The notes beneath the pieces were generated by a model. The model did no database searches. It was given only the letters and a program-made list of their open reading frames with translations, and was not told the origin of the DNA. The position numbers and the translations under genes are program-made. DNA of 9,445 nt from Anaerolineales bacterium. GTDB lineage: Bacteria; Chloroflexota; Anaerolineae; 4572-78; NAK82. The stretch is from assembly GCA_024643945.1 (NCBI GenBank), contig JAHELX010000065.1:7122-16566 (forward strand). Reading direction: 5' to 3'. Below are positions 1-5,795 of this stretch, piece by piece (position 1 is the first letter of the stretch; every line of letters starts with the position of its first letter).

Positions 1-22
1 GCCGGTTGAGCTTGTACACTCT

Positions 23-715
23 TTACCCAAAGCGATATCCAACGCCCCACTCATTGTGGATCAGGCTCGGCTTCGACGGATCTTTTTCGACCTTGCGGCG
101 CAGATAGCTGATGTACAGGCGCAAGTAGTCTACCTCGCCCACGTACTCCGGCCCCCAAACTTCGGTCAGCAGAAACTCGTGCGGGAGCACGCGCCCCTTG
201 TGCCGGGACAGCACCGACAGGAGGCGGAACTCGGTTGGGCTCAGGTCCACCCGTTTGCCGTCCACTGTAACCTCATGCTTATCAAAGTCAATGACCAGAT
301 AATCATACGTGAGGATCGGTTCCCGGCCATTTCCGCCACTGGTGCTCGAACGAGAGACGCGCCGCAGTAAGGCACGGACGCGCGCCGCCAGTTCCTCAGC
401 GGTCACTGGCTTAACAATGTAATCATCGGCTCCCAGGTTCAGACCTTCGACCACATTCTCCTCCGAGCCGAGGGCCGTAAGCATAATGATAGGGACGTCG
501 GACATCTCACGAAAGCGGCGACACGTCTGCCAGCCGTCCATATCAGGCAGCATAATGTCCAGGATGACGGCATCTGGCTTAACGGCATAGGCCTTTTGCA
601 GGCCAGCGATGGCATTGTGCGCAACCTCGACCTGGAAACCTTTCTTGGTCAACATGAACCGAACCGTCTCACACAACGAGACATCGTCGTCAATGAGTAA
701 CAATGTGGCACTCAT
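23..715 (-). CDS. OmpR/PhoB-family response regulator, KdpE-like
   Basis: A DNA-binding response regulator of 230 residues that would be phosphorylated by a histidine kinase and then bind promoter DNA. An N-terminal receiver domain (about residues 4-118) carries the acidic pocket D9-D10-D11, phospho-acceptor D53 (in ILDIMLPD), T80 and K102. After a short Ser/Gly-rich linker (121-131) comes a winged-helix domain (about 137-229) with the LSPTEFRLL opening, a recognition helix around VDYLRLYISYLRRKVE and a wing ending WGVGYRF. The wording of this half is closest to KdpE-type regulators, but no kdp genes or kinase are visible, so the target is unknown. I chose the ATG at 715 rather than an in-frame ATG at 784 because AGGAGG lies 5-6 bases upstream of it and the receiver fold begins right there. 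The gene ends 22 bases from the window edge, so a kinase partner could lie just outside. Confidence 0.95.
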   Translation of the reverse strand: MSATLLLIDDDVSLCETVRFMLTKKGFQVEVAHNAIAGLQKAYAVKPDAVILDIMLPDMDGWQTCRRFREMSDVPIIMLTALGSEENVVEGLNLGADDYIVKPVTAEELAARVRALLRRVSRSSTSGGNGREPILTYDYLVIDFDKHEVTVDGKRVDLSPTEFRLLSVLSRHKGRVLPHEFLLTEVWGPEYVGEVDYLRLYISYLRRKVEKDPSKPSLIHNEWGVGYRFG

Positions 716-1160
716 ATCGGCCTCCTTTTTCCTCACTACCCCTCCCAGGAGTAAGATAGGACGCAAACGCGCCTCATAGATCACCTTGCTATCAATTCAA
801 AAGGGCACAAATGAGATCATTCACTGTCTGGGCTGCTTCAACGCACCGAGGGCTCTTCACTCCTGCACCCCAACGTCAGCGGGCACTCCCTTACCTCAGG
901 GGCACGATAGCGTCCTGAGTTCATCACAAGAGAAGAGAGGCTAGATTATGCAAGGAAGGAAGGAGATGAAGCTCGGTTATTAAGGAGATAGTAACAGTGA
1001 AAGAGCAAGTACAGCTAATATGCGCCCCAATTCGAGCATACTTAAAGAACCCCTCATAAAAACTCACCGTAATTGTATCATAGAAAAGTTTGAATTTGGT
1101 TTGAAATTGTTGGAATTCCAGCAAATTCGTCAAAAATCCACCTTGGTATGCACCCATATT
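716..1160. other. Long AT-rich divergent intergenic region
   Basis: This gap separates the divergently transcribed response regulator (minus) and phosphotransferase (plus). I see no convincing gene: the open frames here are short, lack family resemblance and overlap one another. A weak minus-strand promoter candidate for the response regulator has a TTGAAT -35 element (about 795-800) and a TATGAG -10 element with a 16-base spacer. A 20-codon frame (997-1059) does have an AAGGAG-like ribosome site but no other support. Around 1089-1124 there is a group of 11-base-spaced repeats ending in a palindrome, listed separately. Confidence 0.5.
1089..1124. promoter_or_regulatory. Phased repeats ending in palindrome, operator candidate
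   Basis: TTTGAATTTGG (1089-1099) and TTTGAAATTGT (1100-1110) are followed in the same 11-base register by TGGAATTCCAG. The last unit is the centre of a palindrome, TTGTTGGAATTCCAGCAA (1107-1124), perfect over its central 10 bases and mismatched only at one symmetric pair outside that. It lies 36 bases upstream of the -35 element of the phosphotransferase promoter, where an activator or repressor could act. AT-rich DNA produces such patterns by chance fairly often, so this is only a candidate. Confidence 0.3.
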
Positions 1161-1189
1161 TTCACTATTTGGGCACACAAGGATATAAT
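1161..1189 (+). promoter_or_regulatory. Sigma70-type promoter of the phosphotransferase gene
   Basis: A consensus -10 element TATAAT (1184-1189) is preceded, with an ideal 17-base spacer, by TTCACT (1161-1166), which matches 4 of 6 bases of TTGACA. Transcription would begin near 1196, leaving a leader of about 26 bases before the TTG start at 1222. This short leader supports that start over any downstream one. Confidence 0.75.
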
Positions 1190-1221
1190 ACTCTCAATCC
1201 TGCCCCAGAGGGACACCGACT

Positions 1222-2202
1222 TTGCCCGAATCCTTGGACATCAGAACGCTCACGGAACTGATTCTCGCCCATATCCGAGTCGATCCAGCCTCACTTCGTT
1301 TCTCATCCATCGGCACTGGCAAGCACAACACATCTTACTGGGTAGACTGCGATCTGGGCCGCTTGGTGCTGCGCATCGCCCCACCCGATGATGCCGGCTT
1401 TCTTTTCTATGAGCGGCAGATGATGCGCCAGGAACCAGAACTGCACGCCCTCATCCGTGCCCAAACGACCATTCCGGTGGCCGAGATGATCGCATATGAC
1501 TTCAGCCGGACGCGCATCGACCGTGACTATCTACTGATGACCGCCCTGCCGGGCATGCCTCTCAGCAACGTTCCCCGCCTCACTTCGGCTCAATTTCGAC
1601 GGGCCCTGTATCAAGTGGGCGAATACCTGAGTCAGCTTCATGCCCTCACCGCTGCTGACTGCCTGGGAACTGAGGCATATGGTTACCTGGGTGCGCACCA
1701 TCCTATGCATGCGCAACCCACCTGGTCAGCCGCTTTTCGCGTGATGTGGAACAAACTGCTAGACGATGTGGTTGCCTGTGGCAGCTATAGCCTCGACGAA
1801 GCCCAGGTCATGCGTGATTTGTTGGATCTGTATCTTGAACACTTTCACCGCCCCGTGGCTTCTCGCCTGCTTCATATGGACGTTTGGAGCCAGAATATTC
1901 TGATTGATGAAGTGGGGAACGTGACCGGCTTGCTGGACTTCGATCGGGCGTTGTGGGGCGACGTGGAGATCGAATTCGCTGTGCTGGACTATTGCGGCAT
2001 CAGCGAACCGGCCTTTTGGGAAAGATATGGCACGCCGCGCGACGAATCGCCTCCCGCGCTGATTCGCCGCCAATTCTACCTGCTGTATGAAGTGCAGAAG
2101 TATATGCCCATTCGCGTCTGGCGGCGAAACAATCCGGCAGGCGCTGCCCGCTACAAGCAACAGAGCTTCGCCCTGGCGGCAAAGCTCCTTCCGAATCGGT
2201 AA
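1222..2202 (+). CDS. APH/choline-kinase-like phosphotransferase
   Basis: A 326-residue protein of the aminoglycoside phosphotransferase (APH) superfamily, kinase-fold enzymes that move phosphate from ATP to a small-molecule hydroxyl. The catalytic loop is clear: HMDVWSQN (H218, D220, N225) fits HxDxxxxN, followed by LLDFDRALWGD with metal-binding D239. An N-lobe with a glycine turn (GTGKHN, 31-36) and a LVLRIA strand (48-53) precedes it; the usual ATP-contacting Lys seems to be R51. The start is TTG: no ATG exists in frame before residue 67, an in-frame stop lies at 1186, and a purine-rich AGAGGG sits 9 bases upstream. The gene has its own promoter and converges on the receiver gene, 47 bases away. 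The substrate cannot be read from the sequence; this superfamily includes many housekeeping kinases for sugars, choline or homoserine, and nothing here argues specifically for antibiotic resistance. Confidence 0.88.
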   Translation: MPESLDIRTLTELILAHIRVDPASLRFSSIGTGKHNTSYWVDCDLGRLVLRIAPPDDAGFLFYERQMMRQEPELHALIRAQTTIPVAEMIAYDFSRTRIDRDYLLMTALPGMPLSNVPRLTSAQFRRALYQVGEYLSQLHALTAADCLGTEAYGYLGAHHPMHAQPTWSAAFRVMWNKLLDDVVACGSYSLDEAQVMRDLLDLYLEHFHRPVASRLLHMDVWSQNILIDEVGNVTGLLDFDRALWGDVEIEFAVLDYCGISEPAFWERYGTPRDESPPALIRRQFYLLYEVQKYMPIRVWRRNNPAGAARYKQQSFALAAKLLPNR

Positions 2203-2249
2203 TCATCGGCCAGACATCAATACCAAAGGGCAACTATCGTGTTATCCCC

Positions 2250-2639
2250 TCAACCCCGATACCCCCCAAACCGCTGTAACAACGCCCTGGCCCGGACCAG
2301 CAACTCTTCGGGAGCCACCGGCTTCGGCACGTAATCGTCCGCACCAGCCTGAAAGCCACTGATCTTGTCGTTTACCTGCCCTTTGGCACTCAGCATAATG
2401 ATCGGCAACTGGGCCGTGCCGGACCGGGCCCGCAATTGCTGACACACCTCCAGGCCGCTCACGTCGGGCATCATCACGTCCAGGATCACCAGATCGGGCT
2501 TCACTTCCTCCGCTTTGGCCAGCCCTTCAATCCCATTCGCTGCCTCGTGGACTTCGTAGCCCGCCCGCTGGAAGATATACCCTGTCAAACGCAAAGCGGC
2601 CGGGTCGTCGTCAATTACCAAAACGCGTTGTTTTGTCAT
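2250..2639 (-). CDS. Stand-alone receiver-domain response regulator
   Basis: A 129-residue protein consisting of one receiver domain (about residues 5-124) and no output domain, comparable to CheY, DivK or Spo0F-like proteins that relay phosphate or act by protein contact. Acidic pocket D10-D11-D12, phospho-acceptor D54 (VILDVMMPD), S84 in the Thr/Ser switch position and K106 (YVPKPV) are all present, so it should be phosphorylatable. The ATG at 2639 is preceded by AAAGG about 10 bases upstream and GAGG directly adjacent. It has its own strong promoter, and its 3' end faces that of the phosphotransferase. No kinase, phosphotransfer protein or chemotaxis gene lies nearby, so its partner is unknown. 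Similarity to the receiver domain of the regulator at 23-715 is only family-level. Confidence 0.92.
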   Translation of the reverse strand: MTKQRVLVIDDDPAALRLTGYIFQRAGYEVHEAANGIEGLAKAEEVKPDLVILDVMMPDVSGLEVCQQLRARSGTAQLPIIMLSAKGQVNDKISGFQAGADDYVPKPVAPEELLVRARALLQRFGGYRG

Positions 2640-2686
2640 CCTCGCACAACCTTTCGAAATGACACACCAGGGTGTAGGATAACGAG

Positions 2687-2715
2687 ATTGTATCTTGGAG
2701 TTAAGGAAGTGTCAA
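2687..2715 (-). promoter_or_regulatory. Near-consensus sigma70 promoter of the receiver gene
   Basis: Read on the minus strand, a perfect -35 TTGACA (2715-2710) and a 17-base spacer lead to TACAAT (2692-2687), 11 of 12 consensus positions. The start of transcription would be near 2680, about 40 bases ahead of the ATG at 2639. This is the best-scoring promoter in the window and suggests strong, possibly constitutive expression of the receiver protein. Confidence 0.8.
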
Positions 2716-2923
2716 GCGCATCTCGTGCGGCACACTCAGAATTCCCGACGAAAGTAAAGCTGAATGCTGGAACCAGGAAATTTTAAGGTAATGTTCTATA
2801 CACCATACTCATGGGTTTTGTAAGTATTTTCTAATTTTCTTCCTAGTAACTTCTAAGTCAAAAGTTGTACTATAAGCAGCACGGACCTCAAGCTGCTAGT
2901 CCGCCGTTCGTACCTATGTTTTT

Positions 2924-5227
2924 GTGGTGATTGCGCTGAGGGGGGATTCTGCCATAAACAACCAGCTACCTTCCATAAATCTTGTTGTCCAAATTGGCCC
3001 TGATCCAGGCCAGGTGTTCGCTGTTCAGAAACACACCCAGACGATTGGTCGCAGCTTGGCCAACGACATCCCTATCCCTGAACCGTCGTTGTCCCGGCAG
3101 CACGCCAGAATCAGGGCAACGCCATATGGGTTTGTGATTGAAGACCTCGGCTCGACCAACGGCACTTTTGTCAACGGACAGCGGGTGACCGGCCCCACGC
3201 CGTTGCGCCCCGGTGATACTCTCCAGTTGGGTGATGTCGTCACGCTCAACGTTCAGCCCGGCCAACCCAGCCCGGGCGACCAGGTAACAGTGATCCCGGA
3301 CTCGACCCTTGTGTCTGGCAGGCCATCACCCGGCACCCCGGACTCAACCTTTGTCCCGGCTACCCCCTCTCCACCACCTGCCTCAGTCCCGCCGTTCCCC
3401 CCGGCACCCATCTACTATCCATCGGCCCGGGACAATGGTCCCTGGATATGGATTGGGGTCATCGTGGCAACTGTCTTGATTGGGGGGGCAATCATCGGAG
3501 GCCTTTACTACTACTTAACTGTGCTAGACATATCTCACCCAAAGGGCATCTCGCAGACCCAGAGTCCCCCCGAAATTTCTCAGACGCCTACAACCGTTCA
3601 GGCACAACCGGTCCCTGTAGAACCCCCCTCCCTACCTACCCCCACGGTGACCCCGCTGCCAGTCCCTGAGGCGGTCACGATTGTGGTGGGCGGAGTGCCG
3701 GCCCTCACGGCGGAGGAGGGTGAACCGCCAGAGAACCTCACGTGGATTGACGCTGGCTGCAATCGCCAGGTCGAGATCAGCACTGACGAGCCGTTGATCC
3801 TGAGATGGAGTTGGACAGTAGCCGAAGACAGCGAAACCGGCTATCTGGCCCAATGGCTGGAAGTTGCCTATTACGACGTCCGCCTGGGTGGTGTCCCTAT
3901 TACAGAGATGGGCTCGCTTAACTACTACCGCACCGAGGGTTATCATGCCAAAGACCAGCGTGGCCCTGCCCTGGAATGGTGGGTTAACGTGGGTATCTTG
4001 CCAGCCGGCGGGCATCGCGTCACGATTGAGTCATACACCACCCGCGCCGTTTCTGATGGCTTCGACGTCGACCCGGCCGATGGCCAGTTGGACGTCTATG
4101 GTCCAGGGTTGGTTGATGCCGGCTTTTGCAACATCAGCGTGGTCGCGGTGGAGGCTGCCGCCCCAACGCCGGAAGTTTCCTCCACCTCGACGCCAAACCC
4201 TACCTCGACACCAAAACCAGTCGCTACTCAGATACCAGTAGTCGCTGCGCCACTGGGTATTTTCCAGGATTTCGAAAACGAGAGCATCTGGAAGCGCGGA
4301 GACCAACCTTATGGCGAATTCAGCCGTTCCACGGTCCAAGTGCATGGCGGTCAATATGCCGGACAATTGACCTACAATTTCCCCTCCCCAGACAGCGACT
4401 ACGTTGTTTTCCTGCAAAGCCGCCCCCTGGCGGGGCAGCCCAACGCCATCTTGGCTTGGGTCTATGGCGACGGCTCCGGCCACTTCCTTAACATCTGGAT
4501 CAAAGACGCGGCTGGACAGACCTGGCAAATGACCTTTGGCCAAGTGAAGCACACCGGTTGGCAGCAGATGGCCGCCATTCTGGATCCCGGCCAGTCCTGG
4601 CCTGGCGGTCACATCAGCGGCCCAGATAACGGAGCCATTGATTACCCCATCAGCTTCCAGGCTCTGGTGCTGGACGACATTCCTGATACCTACAGCGGCA
4701 GCGGAACCATTTACATTGACGATCTCAACAGTCAGGAAGGGACTGCCCCGCCAACGTCCACACCCATACCACCCATTGGCGCGCCTACCCCGACCACAGG
4801 CGGCCAGCCCGAATCGGTGGGTAGTGACGTCTACGTTTTGAGGATAGGCGGCCAACATAGGTATGAGGAACCTTGGGGAGCACCCAAAGACGGTAACCCC
4901 TGTAGGGCTTGGGAAACCGGTAACTGGGATGATGAAAACCCCAATTTTAGGGGCTTTAATGTTGAGTTGCTGCTGACAAACAACTCAACCGCCAAAGTGC
5001 AAGATGATTGGGGCGAGAACGTGAGGTTTTTCACGGCCGAAGGGCAGGAAGTAACGGCCTGTTACTACGGCTACGCTGGGGCTGGTCCGCCGCCCGGTGG
5101 GACGACCTCTTTGACCTTTTTCAGCGTTGTCCCCAAAGGCGATTATGTGCAGATCATGCAACTTAACCTCAACGGTCAATTTATCCAGATTTGCCTGGAT
5201 GGAAGAGGCGGGTGGTCACCCTGCTGA
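2924..5227 (+). CDS. FHA-domain, single-pass membrane protein with extracellular domains
   Basis: A 767-residue protein. An N-terminal FHA domain (about residues 18-112) shows GRS (42-44), SRQH (57-60) and LGSTNGTFVNG (75-85), the phospho-threonine-binding loops of the family. A Pro-rich linker follows, then one membrane helix (about 173-200, GPWIWIGVIVATVLIGG). With FHA in the cytoplasm, the rest should be outside. Outside come a Thr/Pro linker (208-248), an unrecognised domain (about 250-410), a second Thr/Pro linker (413-440), a domain of about 160 residues (445-602) with the look of a CIA30/FlaA/carbohydrate-binding jelly roll (WVYGDGSGH, GTIYIDDL), a third linker (607-630) and a C-terminal domain (631-767) with four cysteines. 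The start is uncertain: GTG at 2924 or 2927 lacks a ribosome site, while AGGGGGG lies inside the frame at 2939-2945. The preceding gap (2716-2923) holds only a weak TACTAT -10 candidate at 2868. The binding partner is unknown. Confidence 0.85.
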   Translation: MVIALRGDSAINNQLPSINLVVQIGPDPGQVFAVQKHTQTIGRSLANDIPIPEPSLSRQHARIRATPYGFVIEDLGSTNGTFVNGQRVTGPTPLRPGDTLQLGDVVTLNVQPGQPSPGDQVTVIPDSTLVSGRPSPGTPDSTFVPATPSPPPASVPPFPPAPIYYPSARDNGPWIWIGVIVATVLIGGAIIGGLYYYLTVLDISHPKGISQTQSPPEISQTPTTVQAQPVPVEPPSLPTPTVTPLPVPEAVTIVVGGVPALTAEEGEPPENLTWIDAGCNRQVEISTDEPLILRWSWTVAEDSETGYLAQWLEVAYYDVRLGGVPITEMGSLNYYRTEGYHAKDQRGPALEWWVNVGILPAGGHRVTIESYTTRAVSDGFDVDPADGQLDVYGPGLVDAGFCNISVVAVEAAAPTPEVSSTSTPNPTSTPKPVATQIPVVAAPLGIFQDFENESIWKRGDQPYGEFSRSTVQVHGGQYAGQLTYNFPSPDSDYVVFLQSRPLAGQPNAILAWVYGDGSGHFLNIWIKDAAGQTWQMTFGQVKHTGWQQMAAILDPGQSWPGGHISGPDNGAIDYPISFQALVLDDIPDTYSGSGTIYIDDLNSQEGTAPPTSTPIPPIGAPTPTTGGQPESVGSDVYVLRIGGQHRYEEPWGAPKDGNPCRAWETGNWDDENPNFRGFNVELLLTNNSTAKVQDDWGENVRFFTAEGQEVTACYYGYAGAGPPPGGTTSLTFFSVVPKGDYVQIMQLNLNGQFIQICLDGRGGWSPC

Positions 5228-5259
5228 TGGGTATAGTATAGCAAGCGGCGAACAAAAAA

Positions 5260-5293
5260 CGGGGGAATGAACCTCTTCAGGTCCATTCCCCCG
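5260..5293. terminator. Strong hairpin after the FHA gene
   Basis: CGGGGGAATGAACC (5260-5273) pairs with GGTCCATTCCCCCG (5280-5293): 13 of 14 pairs, one A-C mismatch, with a further T-A closing pair around a CTTC loop. It sits 32 bases after the FHA stop codon and so could end that transcript, but no T-run follows on the plus strand. A run of six A (5254-5259) lies just before it, so the classic hairpin plus U-tract order is met only on the minus strand. Confidence 0.65.
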
Positions 5294-5351
5294 CTGCATT
5301 TCAAAGCGTGTTAATAGGTGCAAAGCCTGGAATCTGGCAATCTCTAATCCG

Positions 5352-5397
5352 ATTCTAACATGTGTCTAGTGTGAATCTAACACGCCCGCATTACAAT
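5352..5397 (+). promoter_or_regulatory. Possible promoter and operator of the Cys-rich gene
   Basis: A -10-like TACAAT (5392-5397) lies 30 bases before the ATG at 5428; no good -35 element stands at 16-18 bases from it. Upstream is a direct repeat, ATTCTAACA (5352-5360) and AATCTAACA (5374-5382), spaced 22 bases apart, about two helical turns, which would let two regulator molecules bind the same DNA face and compensate for the missing -35. Both parts are inferred from pattern only. Confidence 0.4.
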
Positions 5398-5427
5398 GTA
5401 GACAACGCTGAGACGAAGAGCAAGATC

Positions 5428-5643
5428 ATGCAAAAGCAATTTATGCAACACGCCGCCAATACCCGGCTGAAATGTGCCAATTGCCAGATCACTATTTACT
5501 GGATACCTACCATCGTGGATGGCGAGGCCTACTGTTGTTCCGGCTGCGCCGATGGGGGGCCATGCACGTGCGATTACAGCCATCTCCCTGAAACGGGGCA
5601 AAGACAGGCTATTGTGTTGCATCACTCGCAAAGTATCACCTAG
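5428..5643 (+). CDS. Small seven-cysteine metallothionein-like protein
   Basis: A 71-residue protein with seven cysteines in its middle: a CANC pair (C16, C19), YCCSGC (C36, C37, C40) and PCTC (C46, C48). The arrangement CxxC, about 16 residues, then YCC-x2-C-A-x-GGPCxC recalls the prokaryotic metallothionein family and also small TRASH-like or P-type-ATPase N-terminal metal sites; it should bind zinc, copper or a similar thiophilic metal. The tail is polar and includes two adjacent His (HH). I prefer the ATG at 5428 because the cysteine core begins 15 residues later and the sequence before it (an open frame back to a GTG at 5362) has no family look and would overlap the repeats described above. 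Its ribosome site is weak (GAAGAG). It stands 152 bases ahead of dnaK in the same direction, with a TATAAT between them. Confidence 0.75.
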   Translation: MQKQFMQHAANTRLKCANCQITIYWIPTIVDGEAYCCSGCADGGPCTCDYSHLPETGQRQAIVLHHSQSIT

Positions 5644-5758
5644 TGCTTGTCCGATAATATAATACCCGTGCGTTGGGTATAACTTTGCACTTCAATCGGC
5701 AAATCAGGCGTAAACTGATTGCAGAAGTAACAAGTTATTTCTGGACAAGTGCTTATCT
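5642..5758. promoter_or_regulatory. Repeated AGTGCTT(G/A)TC sites in the dnaK leader
   Basis: AGTGCTTGTCC (5642-5652) recurs as AGTGCTTATCT (5748-5758), 9 of 11 bases, 106 bases apart. The second copy is half of an imperfect palindrome, GGACAAG-TG-CTTATCT (5743-5758), and lies 38 bases before the dnaK ATG; the first has the complementary right half CTTGTCC in full. They resemble single half-sites of the HrcA operator CIRCE but do not form its 9-N9-9 inverted repeat. A regulator binding both could loop the leader. Function is inferred. Confidence 0.35.
5658..5663 (+). promoter_or_regulatory. Consensus -10 element ahead of dnaK
   Basis: A perfect TATAAT starts 15 bases after the stop codon of the Cys-rich gene. 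No recognisable -35 is found at 16-18 bases, so an activator or an alternative sigma factor may be needed. Transcription from here would give dnaK a leader of about 125 bases containing the second AGTGCTT site. Confidence 0.4.
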
Positions 5759-5795
5759 TCGGCAGCAAAAATCGTAAATCGGGAGGTTATAAGCT

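Noticed and set aside
997..1059. Twenty-codon frame starting GTG with an AAGGAG-like site upstream.
   Set aside because: Too short to judge, no promoter directly ahead and no link to the next gene; probably chance.
1222..2202. Reading the phosphotransferase as an antibiotic-resistance gene.
   Set aside because: Only the superfamily motifs are visible; no resistance-specific feature or mobile context.
4031..4858. Minus-strand open frame of 275 codons opposite the FHA gene.
   Set aside because: Low-complexity antisense shadow; the plus-strand frame has clear domains and linkers.
5684..5756. Possible CIRCE (HrcA) operator ahead of dnaK.
   Set aside because: Half-site-like words occur (TTGCACTT, AAGTGCTTA) but not as an inverted repeat with a 9-base spacer.
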